In this document: positions 16,584 to 27,302 of the stretch, piece after piece | How positions within the stretch are numbered: the stretch's first letter is position 1 | Layout: every line of letters begins with the position of its first letter | Origin: Pseudarthrobacter sp. ATCC 49987 | Lineage (GTDB): Bacteria; Actinomycetota; Actinomycetes; Actinomycetales; Micrococcaceae | NCBI RefSeq assembly: GCF_009928425.1 | Contig: NZ_JAABNS010000001.1 | Coordinates: 2,976,001-3,040,000, forward strand | Direction: 5' to 3' | DNA: 64,000 bases | Notes under the pieces: generated by a model | Database searches by the model: none | Told to the model about the DNA's origin: nothing | What the model saw: the letters and a program-made list of their open reading frames with translations, nothing else | Position numbers and translations under genes: made by a program

Positions 16584-17173
16584 TCAGCGCGCCGTCACGG
16601 CCCGGGCCCGCCTCACGGCGGCCCGCTGCTCCCCCACCCGTTGGGCGACCACCAGTCCCACGGCGGCTGCCCCGATCGTGATGGGGTATCCCATCAGCCG
16701 CTCGAGGGTGCCGGGCTCGGGCACGTCCATCCCCGTCACACCGCTAGTGATGAGGGCACCGAGGGACACGAGCCCGCAGGCGGCGATGAACCAGCCCAGC
16801 GGCGTCTGCCGGAGCCATAGCCAGCCCAGGACCACCAGCGCCAGGGCCCCTGCGGCGAAGTACATAATGGCGCCGACAGCGTGCCACCGGGAGCCCGCGT
16901 CCTCGGGGACCAGCCCCACCAGCACGGTTCCGGCGCCGGCGAACAGACGTCCCGGCCGTCGAAACCCCCGCAGCCCACGGCACCCAGGTCGCTGATGTAC
17001 CCCGTCCGGCGGCTGTACGGCTGCTGCCCCGTCCACGCACCGATCACGGCGGCCTCCGCGACGAAGTACTGCAGCACGCTGAGCAGTGCCAGGGCGCCGG
17101 CGTAGAACCGGGTGGACGGCAGGCCAGGGATGTAGATGATGTCCTTGGACGGCGAATCAGCTGGGGCGGTCAT
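16584..17173 (-). pseudogene. DUF998 membrane protein, internally deleted and frameshifted
   Basis: Two frames together make a DUF998-like membrane protein. The 5' part (17173 down to about 16950) reads MTAPADSPSKDIIYIPGL..., a membrane helix and the family landmark SDLGAVGCGGFDGRDVCSP. Downstream the same frame turns to Trp/Arg/Pro-rich nonsense, while another frame picks up LFAGAGTVLVGLVPEDAGS and three further helices to the stop at 16584. The helix normally lying between the CSP landmark and the VGLVPE segment is missing. The break near 16945-16960 is therefore a deletion of perhaps 60-120 bp with loss of frame, not a one-base error. GC-rich microhomology (gccggcg) lies at the join. The gene is probably dead. 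Confidence 0.7.
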
Positions 17174-17259
17174 GCCAAGAGCGTAGTACGGCGCCTCACC
17201 TTGTATGCTTATATCCGTGTCCAAACGGGCCGGCCCGCGGCCGGCCGGAACGGACGCCC

Positions 17260-17332
17260 GCCCTCGTAGCTCAGTGGATAGAGCACGGCTCTCCTAAAGC
17301 CGGTGTCGTTGGTTCGATTCCAATCGAGGGCA
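17260..17332 (+). tRNA. tRNA-Arg (anticodon CCT)
   Basis: A 73-nt cloverleaf: acceptor GCCCTCG/CGAGGGC, D-arm with TAGCTCAGTGGATAGAGC, anticodon stem CGGCT/AGCCG with loop CTCCTAA (anticodon CCT, reads AGG), T-arm GGTTCGATTCC, discriminator A. The 3' CCA is not encoded. The next reading frame begins 2 nt later. No integrase or att duplication is present. Confidence 0.97.
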
Positions 17333-17333
17333 C

Positions 17334-17828
17334 TTGAACCCCCAGTCCCCGGGCGACGCTCCGGCCTTCGATCTCCGTGCCTACCTTCTGGGCAGCTGGA
17401 CCGTGGACCGGACCCTGCTGGACAGGTCCACCGGTAACCGGGGAACCTTCACCGGCGTCGTCCGCTTCACAGCAATGGACGACGACGGCGGCCTGCGGTT
17501 CCGCGAAGACGGCACCGTTGCCTGGGCGTCCGTCCCTGGCGGACCGGCCGGCACACCGTTCACTGGCCCTGCCAGCCGGGAGTACCTGCTGCGGCCCACG
17601 GGCGCGCCGGACACGATGGACATGCTCTTTCCCGACGGCCGCCCGTTCCACCGCATGGGCTTCGGCCCGCAGAACAGCCACGACCAGCACTGGTGCCACC
17701 CCGACAGCTACCGTGTGAGCTACACCATGACCGGACCGGACGACTTCCGCTACGAGTGGGACGTCACCGGGCCGGCCAAGGACCAGCTGCTCACGTCGTT
17801 CCTGCGCCGCACCGCGGACCCCGCATGA
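17334..17828 (+). CDS. DUF6314 family protein
   Basis: A 164-residue soluble protein resembling DUF6314: FDLRAYLLGSWTVDRTLLDR near the start, alternating strands with many aromatics (GGLRFREDGTVAW, HWCHPDSYRVSYT) and DFRYEWDVTGPAKDQLL near the end, consistent with a small beta-barrel, lipocalin-like fold. Its function is unknown. The only sensible start is TTG at 17334, two bases after the tRNA, so its mRNA may be leaderless or read through from the tRNA. It overlaps the Nudix gene by 4 nt. Confidence 0.72.
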   Translation: MNPQSPGDAPAFDLRAYLLGSWTVDRTLLDRSTGNRGTFTGVVRFTAMDDDGGLRFREDGTVAWASVPGGPAGTPFTGPASREYLLRPTGAPDTMDMLFPDGRPFHRMGFGPQNSHDQHWCHPDSYRVSYTMTGPDDFRYEWDVTGPAKDQLLTSFLRRTADPA

Positions 17829-18232
17829 TGAACCCGCTCATTGTCGTCTCCGCCGTCTGTGTCTTCGACGCGTCTGGACGGCTCCTCACCGTCCGCAAGC
17901 GGGGTACGGACAAGTTCATGCATCCCGGCGGCAAACCCGAGGCGGGCGAGACAGCTGCCCAGGCGGCCGCGCGGGAACTGGCCGAAGAGGTCGGGATCGT
18001 CCTCGCTGCCGACGAGCTGGTGTTCCTCGGAATCTGGTACGCGGACGCCGCCAATGAGGCCGCTACGCAGATCCAGGCCACGGTCTTCACGGCCCCGGGC
18101 GTGTGGCAGGCCTGTCCCGCCGCGGAAATCGCCGAGATCCGCTGGCTGGACCTGGCCGGGGAACTGCCGCACGACCTCGCTCCGCTGCTCACCGACCATG
18201 TGCTGCCGGCCCTCGCGGGCCCGGCCGGTTAG
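17825..18232 (+). CDS. Nudix hydrolase
   Basis: A 135-residue single-domain Nudix enzyme with a complete Nudix box: G-x5-E-x7-REL-x-EE-x-GI at about residues 38-60 (GKPEAGE...RELAEEVGI). These enzymes cleave nucleoside diphosphates linked to another group, often as housecleaning enzymes acting on oxidised nucleotides; the short N-terminus and compact size fit an MutT/NUDT-like member. The ATG at 17825 overlaps the DUF6314 stop (ATGA) and so the two are likely co-translated. Its stop overlaps the stop of the opposing ABC transporter gene by 3-4 nt, a tight convergent arrangement. Confidence 0.9.
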   Translation: MMNPLIVVSAVCVFDASGRLLTVRKRGTDKFMHPGGKPEAGETAAQAAARELAEEVGIVLAADELVFLGIWYADAANEAATQIQATVFTAPGVWQACPAAEIAEIRWLDLAGELPHDLAPLLTDHVLPALAGPAG

Positions 18233-20138
18233 AGCCCGGGAACGGCGTCTTCCGCGACGGCGCTGGCTTCGCTGAACTGGGTCCGGTAAAGCTCGGCATA
18301 CCGGCCCTCGGCGGCCAGCAGCTCGCTGTGCGTTCCGCGCTCCACGATCCTGCCGTCCTCCACCACCAGGATGGCGTCGGCGGCCCGGATGGTGGAGAGA
18401 CGGTGCGCAATCACGACGGCGGTGCGGCCCTCGAGCGCCGCGCCGAGCGCCTCCTGGACAGCGGCTTCGTTTGTGGAGTCCAGGGCCGCGGTGGCCTCGT
18501 CCAGGATCACGACGCGCGGCTGTGCGATGAGCAGGCGGGCGATGGTGAGGCGCTGGCGTTCGCCGCCGGAAAGCCGGTAGCCGCGCTCCCCCACCACCGT
18601 ATCCAGGCCGTCCGGGAGCGAGCGGATCATGTCTTCCAGCCGGGCCTGCCGCAGGACATCCCACATGAGCTCGTCGCTGGCGTCCGGGCGGGCCAGGCGC
18701 AGGTTGGAGGCGATGCTCTCGTGGAACAGGTGCCCGTCCTGGGTCACCATGCCAAGGGTGTGCCGCATCGAATCGAAGGTGAGGTCACGGACGTCCACCC
18801 CGGCCCCGGGCACTGCGCCGCCGAAGCGGACCGCACCGGAATCGACGTCGTACAGGCGCGACAGCAGCTGCGCGATGGTGGACTTGCCGGCGCCCGAGGA
18901 GCCCACAAGTGCGACCGTCTGGCCGGGTTCGACCCGGAAACTGATGCCGTGCAGCACCTCTTCGCCGCCGCGGGTGTCGAGGGTGGACACGTCCTCCAGT
19001 GAGGCGAGCGAGACCTTGTCCGCCGACGGGTAGGAGAAGCGGACGTCGTCGAACTCCACGGACAGCGGCCCGGCAGGGGACGACACCGCGTCGGGCTTCT
19101 GCTGGATGAGCGGCTTGAGGTCCAGGATCTCGAAGACGCGCTCGAAGCTGACCAGGGCGCTCATGATCTCGACCCGGGCGTTGGAGAGCGCCGTGAGCGG
19201 CGCGTAGAGGCGGGTAAGCAGCAGTGCCAGCACCACGACGTCGCCCGCGGCCAGCTGCCCCTGCAGTGCCAGGAAGCCGCCGAGGCCGTAGACCAGGGCG
19301 AGGGCCAGCGCCGAGACCAGCGTCAGGGCGGTCACGAAGGTGAACTGCAGCATCGCCGTCCGGATGCCGATGTCCCGGACGCGTCCCGCGCGGAGCGCAA
19401 ACTCGCGGGATTCCTCGTCGGGGCGGCCGAAGAGCTTCACCAGGGTGGCGCCGGGGGCCGAGAACCGCTCAGTCATCTGGGTGCCCATGGAGGCGTTGTG
19501 CCCGGCGGCTTCGCGGCGCAGGTCGGCCAGTTTGGAGCCCATCCGGCGGGCCGGGATCAGGAAGATCGGCAGCAGAATCATGGCGAGCACGGTGATGAGC
19601 CAGGACTTGCCCAGCATCACCACGAGGGTCAGGGCGAGGGCCACGACGTTGCTGACCACGCCGGACAGGGTCCCGGCGAAGGCCGACTGGGCGCCAATCA
19701 CGTCGTTGTTGAGCCGGCTCACGAGCGCCCCGGTGCGCGTGCGGGTGAAGAAGGCGATCGGCATCTTCTGGACGTGGTCGAAGACCTTGGTGCGGAGGTC
19801 GACAATCACGCCCTCACCGATGGTGGAGGACAGCCAGCGCGTGACGAGTCCCAGCCCGGCCTCGGCGACTGCCACGATCGCGATCAGCACGGCCAGCCAG
19901 ACCACAACCTCGGTGGCCGCGCCGGCGATGATCGCGTCAACCACCTGCCCGGCGAGGACCGGGGTGGCGACGGCCAGCACGGCCATCACGATCGACAGCA
20001 GCACAAAGGCGATCAGTTGCGCCTTGTGCGGCCGGGCGAAGCCGAAGACACGTTTGAGCGTCTCCTTCGAGAACGGCTTGGAGCCGCTTGAGGCGCGCGT
20101 GATGTTGTAGAGGGAGCTCCAGGCTACCCGGTCCATGC

Positions 20139-20142
<4 letters not shown>
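18229..20142 (-). CDS. ABC exporter, fused permease-ATPase
   Basis: A 637-residue half-transporter of the MsbA/BmrA type, expected to work as a dimer. Six hydrophobic segments lie between about residues 40 and 330, followed by a nucleotide-binding domain with Walker A GSSGAGKS, Q-loop (MVTQDGHLFH), signature LSGGERQR, Walker B VVILDEAT and switch AHRLST. A short insertion (LASLEDVSTLDTRGGEE) splits the start of the ATPase domain. The substrate is unknown; this subfamily often exports drugs or lipids. It overlaps the upstream ABC-F gene by 4 nt, so both share a transcript under the same attenuator-like leader. Confidence 0.93.
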
Positions 20143-21808
<1,666 letters not shown>

Positions 21809-21809
<1 letters not shown>

Positions 21810-21946
21810 TAGTCCATTCTCTCACCGCGGCCCACAACGGCCAGCCAACGGGCCGTCCGGGCGGCCAGCGGCCGCCGGGCATTAAAAAGAACCCGCTGGT
21901 CCGGACTTGGGGGGTGTACGGACCAGCGGGCTCGAGCATTTAGCAT
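21809..21946 (-). CDS. 45-codon leader ORF before ABC-F gene
   Basis: ATG at 21946 follows a GGAGG ribosome-binding sequence by about 12 nt and reads 45 codons to a TAA that overlaps the ABC-F ATG by one base. The peptide begins MLNARARWSVHPPSPDQRV and is Arg-rich (10 Arg). Codons 5-22 encode both arms of the terminator-like hairpin and its T-run, so a translating or stalled ribosome must disturb that hairpin. The gene is short but its position is hard to explain by chance. Known ABC-F resistance genes are often controlled by such ribosome-sensed leaders; the assignment here is inference. Confidence 0.6.
21882..21930 (-). terminator. Attenuator hairpin upstream of ABC-F gene
   Basis: On the minus strand, a perfect 12-bp stem (21919-21930 pairs with 21892-21903) with a 15-nt loop is followed by TTCTTTTTAA. 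It faces the ABC-F gene and lies 80 nt before its start, with no minus-strand gene upstream of it, so its only plausible use is to stop transcripts of the ABC-F operon itself. Confidence 0.75.
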
Positions 21947-22039
21947 AGTTGAATCAGCACCTCCGGTAAAATCAACGCAGTCCCCGCTCCGCCTAACCCC
22001 CGAAGCCGCACTTCCATTCGACTCCGCAGGAAGCCATAG

Positions 22040-22786
22040 ATGCCCTTACCCGCCAAGGCGTTTCAACTCTGGCTCCATGTCGTTGCTCCCACTGCAAGCA
22101 CGGCCGACATCTGCAGGATCTCCGGGATCAAGCGCACCACGCTCGCCCAGCAGCTGGTCCGCGGAAAAGTCGCGGAAACCACCCTGGTCAGCATCAGCCG
22201 TGCGCTGGGACGCAGCCCGCTGGAAGACCTCAGCTCGTTCGACAGCTATGCGGGACTGGCCGGTCAGCCGCAGCCGCCGACCGCGGCCGAACTGGTCAGC
22301 CAGATCGCCACCATGGACTTGCTGCGCGCGGTCATTTCCCGCTCGTCCCCGGCGTACGGCGGCTACGGGGACGACGGCAGCGCGTTGACGCCGGCGCTTG
22401 GGCCGGCTCCGCACGCCACGTCGGTCCGGAACTGGGTGGACGCGATCGACGACGGCGAATTGCGGCACCGGGTTTCGGCCGCCACCGGGGTCGCGCCGCA
22501 GAACTATTCGACCCAGCTGACCGCGAACAGGCTCTCCCCGGAGCTGGCGGTCGCGACCGCACGCGCCGCGGGCGTAGGATTCACAGGCGGACTGGTGGCT
22601 ACGGGCCTGCTGACGGAGACCGAGGCCGGCTGGGCGCCAGAGGCAAAGCAGGCCGCCCTGGACGCCCTCTCCGATGGCGAACTCACGGCTTTGGCCGGAG
22701 AGCGCTTGCAGTCGCTCGGCAGGACCCTGCGCCGCCAGGAGCAGGAACTGGAACAAACAAAAAAGATATGGGAGAACCTCGGATGA
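22040..22786 (+). CDS. Putative HTH regulator, unknown family
   Basis: A 248-residue soluble protein. The first 60 residues look like a Xre-type helix-turn-helix (TADICRISGIKRTTLAQQLVRG, in two helices, then VSISRALG). The rest has helices, a Gly/Tyr-rich loop near residue 110, a second HTH-like repeat (VSAATGVAPQNYSTQLTANR) and a C-terminal coiled coil (RTLRRQEQELEQTKKIW). The stop overlaps the start of a membrane protein gene (ATGA), so the pair is translationally coupled. Regulator plus membrane partner pairs of this form occur widely in actinobacteria without a known signal. It is divergent from the ABC-F leader and shares that promoter region. Confidence 0.6.
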   Translation: MPLPAKAFQLWLHVVAPTASTADICRISGIKRTTLAQQLVRGKVAETTLVSISRALGRSPLEDLSSFDSYAGLAGQPQPPTAAELVSQIATMDLLRAVISRSSPAYGGYGDDGSALTPALGPAPHATSVRNWVDAIDDGELRHRVSAATGVAPQNYSTQLTANRLSPELAVATARAAGVGFTGGLVATGLLTETEAGWAPEAKQAALDALSDGELTALAGERLQSLGRTLRRQEQELEQTKKIWENLG

Positions 22787-23517
22787 TCGCGATCCTGCAG
22801 TGGACCACCCTGGCGGTCTGCGCTCTCGTCGCGGCCGCGCGGATTCCGAGTGCCGTCCGGGGGGAGAACAGATCACTGTTCTTCGTCTACGCGTTTATGA
22901 CCGTGGCTATCCTGTTGAGCATTGATGCGCCGTACCTGGCCGTGGACAGGGTTCTGGGCGGCATGAACCTTGCCAACCTGCTTCTGCGCTTCATCATCTT
23001 TGGCACCGTCTTCGCGCTGGGACTCAGAATCGCACGGGGCTTCGGCGCCGACGACGCCCTCCGGTTGATAACCGGCCGGCCCGGGATCGCGTTTGCAGGC
23101 GCTGCATCGGTGGCGGTTGTGGTGGTCTTCCTGATGATGGACACGGCGGGTTCATCCGCCGGATTAATCGCGGTCTACGACAAAGACGCACGCAATGCGG
23201 CCCTCGTGGAGTACTACGGAGCCGCCGGGCGCCTCTATCCCGCTTTCATTACGATCGCCCTCTTTCCCGCCATGGTGAGGGCAGTCCGCAGCAGGCTGCC
23301 CCGCCTTGTGCGGCTCGGCGCCGGCCTGGTCGCGGTTGGAACCGTAGCAATCACACTGAGCCTCCTGTCCCCGGTGATCCCTGCATCCCTGGCATTTCTG
23401 CGCTTTGTCTTCAGCTACACCGCCATTTTGTGCCTCGTCGTCGGACTGGCCGTGATCTGGTTGTCGAAGCTAGTGGCCAAGGGGAAGCCGTCGGCGCGCA
23501 CTCATTTGGCCGGATAG
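22783..23517 (+). CDS. Seven-helix membrane protein coupled to HTH gene
   Basis: A 244-residue integral membrane protein with about seven hydrophobic segments (ILQWTTLAVCALVAAARI, FFVYAFMTVAILLSI, NLLLRFIIFGTVFALGL, AGAASVAVVVVFLMM, LYPAFITIALFPAMV, GAGLVAVGTVAITLSLL, ILCLVVGLAVIWL). A region around KDARNAALVEYYGAAGR is polar and sits between helices 4 and 5. It resembles the unnamed MAB_1171c-like membrane proteins that pair with Xre regulators. ATG at 22783, with GGGAGA 8 nt upstream, overlaps the HTH stop by 4 nt. It may be a sensor for the regulator; no enzyme motif was seen. Confidence 0.68.
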   Translation: MIAILQWTTLAVCALVAAARIPSAVRGENRSLFFVYAFMTVAILLSIDAPYLAVDRVLGGMNLANLLLRFIIFGTVFALGLRIARGFGADDALRLITGRPGIAFAGAASVAVVVVFLMMDTAGSSAGLIAVYDKDARNAALVEYYGAAGRLYPAFITIALFPAMVRAVRSRLPRLVRLGAGLVAVGTVAITLSLLSPVIPASLAFLRFVFSYTAILCLVVGLAVIWLSKLVAKGKPSARTHLAG

Positions 23518-23765
23518 TCCCTGTGCTCCGCTGCGGGCCGCACGTACCCCGCTTACATTTCGCCCATCCTGGTTCCTCCCGGCTCACAGCTTTTCCCGGA
23601 CCCATCTGGTAACGCTAAGGCAACATTAAGCAGGAACCCCGGCTAGGCATTCACAAAATCATTAGACCGTGAGAGAATCATGAATGTGTGAAAGCGGCAT
23701 TCGCTTCGTGAACGGGAACAGTCCGTGCGGAGCCGAGGCAGCCGCCCAAGCGCCATTGGGGGGAT

Positions 23766-23799
23766 GAGTGGTAGCGGTCCGGCTGGACCGCTACCACTC
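23766..23799 (+). terminator. 15-bp perfect hairpin with 4-nt loop
   Basis: gagtggtagcggtcc pairs exactly with 23785-23799 around a GGCT loop and is followed by gcctgttt. It lies 249 nt after the nearest upstream stop, too far for a simple gene terminator, so it may end an unannotated small RNA starting near 23690. Confidence 0.5.
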
Positions 23800-23822
23800 A
23801 GCCTGTTTAACGGCCCGTTTCC

Positions 23823-24147
23823 GGGTTATAGGACAAAACGTGTGTAAATCCCGGGTGTGCCGGGCGCGTCCTGCCTGGACCCTGAGAAACGCACTCGGGC
23901 GCGCGCCTGGTTTCGCCCCTCGTGGGCGGTCCGGGGGCACTTTGACACGGACACGCCGCAAACACCGGACCTAAGGGCCGGAAAACGTGTTCAAAGGCGC
24001 CCCGGACGGCGAACGGCGCCGTCCGGAGTTCAAGTCAGATGAACCGGAACGAATGCCCTGGACTCCCGTGTGTGCAGGTACAACTGCCTCTCGATGGCGC
24101 ACTCCTTCTCCGCTCATGTCCCGGGTGGCACGCGTGTCCTATAACCC
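23823..24147. repeat. Inverted repeats GGGTTATAGGACA enclosing about 300 bp
   Basis: gggttataggaca at 23823-23835 and its exact reverse complement at 24135-24147. Similarity extends inward imperfectly (CGTG then CCCGGG on both sides). This is the architecture of a small non-autonomous element, but no flanking target-site duplication was found by eye. Confidence 0.4.
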
Positions 24148-24235
24148 CCATTTCCAGTTGACAGCCGCTTCCGGGCCCTCGGCCCGGGCCCCCGGACCGG
24201 CCTCCCGCTCCCTGGCCTTTCCGGACGCCGGGTCC

Positions 24236-27200
24236 TCAGCGCACAAACCTCAACGTCACCAGCTGGAAGGGCCGCAGCACCAGTGCCGCCGAGGCCCCCT
24301 CAAATGTCACGCCCGGCGCAGCCGCCGGCCGCTCCAGCAAATCCACGGCCTGGACGTTGCGGACGCCGAAGTCGGCCCTCACACTCCCCGCGGACCGCTC
24401 CCCCAGCGACTCGTAGATGCGCACAATCACGTCGCCGGAGCCGTCCTCCGCGAGCTTCACGGCCTCCACCACCAGGGCCGGGTTGGAAACTGTGAGGAGC
24501 GGTTCGACCCCGTGGGCGCCCTTGAGCACCCGCGGGGCCAGGTTCGTGCGGTACCCCTCTTCCACGGCGTCGGCGATGCTGGCGCCGGGCCGGATGGTGA
24601 CGTGCAGTTCGTGCCGGCCGCGGTCCGCACCGGGGTCCGGGAACCTGGGCGCCCGAAGCAGCGAGAGCCGCACCGTGGTGGTCGTACCGCCGTCCTCCTC
24701 CCGGATGTTCCGGGTGACGTCATGGCCGTACGTCGACGAGTTGGAAACGGCCACCCCGTAGCCGGGTTCGGCGACGTGGATCCAGCGGTGGGCGCAGATC
24801 TCGAATTTCGCGGCTTCCCAGGACGTGTTGAGGTGCGTCGGCCGGAACACGTGGCCGAACTGGGTCTCCGAGGCTGAGCGGTCCGCCCGGACGTCGAGCG
24901 CGAATCCCAGCTTGAGCAGCTTCTCGCTTTCCTGCCAGTCCACCGCCGTCGAAATCGCCAACGACCCGGCGCCCGGCGCCAGCGATATCCGCTGGGTGAC
25001 AGGCGAGGAGCCGGCCAGCCGCTCCACGACGACGACGGCGGCGTCCGTGCCGCCGGACTCCAGCGTCACCGAGCGCGCGTCGGTCAAGGGGACCACATTG
25101 CGGCGGTAAAAGGCGTCGATGTCCCAGGCGTCCCATTCGTTGGGGGTGTCGCGGTGAAGCTCGAGCAGGTTGCCGAACTGCCCGGGAGCGATCGCATCGC
25201 GACCGCTGGCATGGTCGATCAGGGATGCCAGCAGACCGTCGGCGTTGATGACCGCGCGGATGATTCCGTTGTCGAGGATGTAGCCGCCGGCGGCTTCGGT
25301 GGCCCGCACCGGCTGCCCGGCAGAGTGCGGCTCGGCCGCGGCCAGCGCCGGGACGCCATGGCGCCCATGCGGGGCGGCATTGAGCAGGAAATCCGTGTCC
25401 CCGGCGCCCAGCAGCGCCGCGGCGGCGTCGGCGATGATCGGCTCGAGCTGCTCGCCGACGGCGGCGTAGTTCCGCTCGGCGTCCTGGTGCACCCAGGCGA
25501 TGGAGCTGCCGGGGAGGATGTCGTGGAACTGTTGCAGCAGGACCAGGCGCCAGAGCCGCTTCAGCTCGGCCGCCGGGTACGGGTACCCGGCGCGAACGGC
25601 GGCTGTGGCGCACCAGAGTTCGGCTTCCCGCAGGAGGTGTTCGCTGCGCCGGTTTCCCAGTTTTGTCTTGGCCTGGCTCGTATACGTGCCGCGGTGCAGT
25701 TCGAGGTACATCTCACCGACCCAGACGGGGAGCGCCTCGTACTCGGCCTGGGCACGGGCGAAGAAGCTGGCCGCCGATCCGAGTTCCACCTTCGGAGACC
25801 CCTCCAGGTCCGCGGTGCGTCGCGCCGCTGCCAGCATCTCGCGGGTGGGGCCGCCGCCGCCGTCGCCGTAGCCGAACGGGACCAGCGAGGTGGTGCCGCG
25901 GCCGTGGTCGCGGTAGTTCCGCTCGGCGTGGGCGAGCTCCCGGCCGCTGAGTTCGGAGCTGTAGCTGTCCACCGGCGGAAAATGTGTGAAGAGCCGGGTG
26001 CCGTCGATCCCCTCCCAGTTGAAGGAGTGGTGCGGCATCCGGTTGACCTGGTTCCAGGAGATTTTCTGGGTCAGGAACCACTTGCTGCCGGCGGCCTTGA
26101 CGATCTGCGGCATGGCCGCCGAATAGCCGAACGTGTCGGGAAGCCATGCTTCCTCACACTCCACGCCGAACTCGGCCAGGAAGAAGCTCTTCCCCTCCAG
26201 GAACTGGCGTGCCATGGCCTCGCCGCCGGGCATGTTGGTGTCCGCCTCCACCCACATGCCGCCCACGGGGACGAACTGGCCCGTGGTGACCTTCTCGCGG
26301 ATCCGCCCGAACAGCTCCGGATACAGCTCCTTGACCCAGGCCAGCTGCTGCGCCGAGGAACAGGAAAACACGAACCCGGGATCCTCGTCCATCAGCGCCA
26401 CGACGTTGGAGAAGGTGCGGGCGCACTTGCGGATCGTTTCGCGGACGGGCCAGAGCCAGGCGGAGTCAATGTGCGCATGTCCGGTGGCGCGCAGGCGGTG
26501 GGCCGAGGCGTAGGCCGGCCGGGCCAGGACGCCGGCCAGGGCCTCGCGCCCCGCACCCGCCGTGCCGGGCACGTCATCGGGATCCATGACATCCAGCATG
26601 CGTTCGAGCGCGCGCAGGATTTCGTGACGGCGGGGCAGCTCCATCGGCAGTTCGTGCATGAGGCCGCTGAGGGTCCAGATGTCCTGTTGCAGCTCCCAGA
26701 CTGCCTGGTTGAGTTCTGCGATGACGATCCTGCCGAGACGGTACTTCGGTTCGTCGCCCGAAGTCGCCTTGTCGCCGTAGGGGGTGGCCGCGAAGGTCCA
26801 GCCCTGCGACAGATCGGGGTTGGCGGCCGCCTCGACGTAGAAATCGACGGACATCCCGCTGCCCAGGAGCTTCAGCGGAATGTACTGGTTGCGGGGGGAA
26901 ATGGCCTTCACGATGGTCCCGTCCGGCCGCCAGGCGATCCCTTCGCATTGGAAACCGGGAAGGTCACTGCTGAAGCCCAGGTCGACGATCACTTCCACTG
27001 AGGTGTCCGCCGCCGTGCCCCAGCCGTCCGGAACCTGCCCCTGCAGCCGCAACCACTTCGTGCTCCACGGCCTCCCCCAGGCCGCTCCGTGCTCCTGGGG
27101 GATGAACTGTTGCCGGAGCGCCTCCATGACCGGGACGGGTTCGCCCGGGACATCCCAGCTGCTCAGGGTGAGCGGCACGGTGCGCGGATAGACCGCGGGG

Positions 27201-27262
27201 ACGATGCGTTCGCGGACAAAGCGGTCCAGCCGGACTTCCGTGAGACGGCGGTCGTCGTGCAA
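24236..27262 (-). CDS. Alpha-mannosidase, GH38 family
   Basis: A 1008-residue glycoside hydrolase family 38 enzyme that releases alpha-linked mannose. The zinc/nucleophile region shows HAHIDSAWLWPVRET (about 250-265) and the second catalytic segment WVEADTNMPGGEAMARQF (about 335-355), followed by the LPDTFGYSAAMPQI motif; a beta-rich C-terminal half follows. No signal peptide, so it should act on imported mannosides. The start chosen is TTG at 27262 because AGAGGA lies 8 nt upstream and the product begins LHDDRRLTEVRLDRFV, the usual bacterial GH38 start; an ATG at 27304 would overlap an operator-like palindrome. No transporter is adjacent. Confidence 0.92.
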   Translation of the reverse strand: MHDDRRLTEVRLDRFVRERIVPAVYPRTVPLTLSSWDVPGEPVPVMEALRQQFIPQEHGAAWGRPWSTKWLRLQGQVPDGWGTAADTSVEVIVDLGFSSDLPGFQCEGIAWRPDGTIVKAISPRNQYIPLKLLGSGMSVDFYVEAAANPDLSQGWTFAATPYGDKATSGDEPKYRLGRIVIAELNQAVWELQQDIWTLSGLMHELPMELPRRHEILRALERMLDVMDPDDVPGTAGAGREALAGVLARPAYASAHRLRATGHAHIDSAWLWPVRETIRKCARTFSNVVALMDEDPGFVFSCSSAQQLAWVKELYPELFGRIREKVTTGQFVPVGGMWVEADTNMPGGEAMARQFLEGKSFFLAEFGVECEEAWLPDTFGYSAAMPQIVKAAGSKWFLTQKISWNQVNRMPHHSFNWEGIDGTRLFTHFPPVDSYSSELSGRELAHAERNYRDHGRGTTSLVPFGYGDGGGGPTREMLAAARRTADLEGSPKVELGSAASFFARAQAEYEALPVWVGEMYLELHRGTYTSQAKTKLGNRRSEHLLREAELWCATAAVRAGYPYPAAELKRLWRLVLLQQFHDILPGSSIAWVHQDAERNYAAVGEQLEPIIADAAAALLGAGDTDFLLNAAPHGRHGVPALAAAEPHSAGQPVRATEAAGGYILDNGIIRAVINADGLLASLIDHASGRDAIAPGQFGNLLELHRDTPNEWDAWDIDAFYRRNVVPLTDARSVTLESGGTDAAVVVVERLAGSSPVTQRISLAPGAGSLAISTAVDWQESEKLLKLGFALDVRADRSASETQFGHVFRPTHLNTSWEAAKFEICAHRWIHVAEPGYGVAVSNSSTYGHDVTRNIREEDGGTTTTVRLSLLRAPRFPDPGADRGRHELHVTIRPGASIADAVEEGYRTNLAPRVLKGAHGVEPLLTVSNPALVVEAVKLAEDGSGDVIVRIYESLGERSAGSVRADFGVRNVQAVDLLERPAAAPGVTFEGASAALVLRPFQLVTLRFVR

Positions 27263-27302
27263 TGTGTTCCTCTTAGCGCTGGCGTGGATGACGCTGAAAT
27301 GC

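Larger units (their letters stand above)
23518..24235. other. 718-bp gap with structured elements, no supported gene
   Basis: No reading frame here has a convincing start, codon use or length. What can be seen: promoter-like TTCACA/17 bp/GAGAAT near 23650-23680; a perfect 15-bp hairpin at 23766-23799; a 10-bp hairpin at 24002-24026; and 13-bp inverted repeats 23823-23835 and 24135-24147 enclosing about 300 bp. These could be a small RNA plus a non-autonomous repeat element. Confidence 0.55.

Noticed and set aside
17260..17332. tRNA-Arg as a mobile element attachment site
   Set aside because: No integrase, no duplicated 3' tRNA end and no composition shift nearby.
23768..24042. Small plus-strand frames in the large gap
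   Set aside because: No ribosome-binding site, no conserved-looking residues, and they cross hairpins; treated as non-coding.
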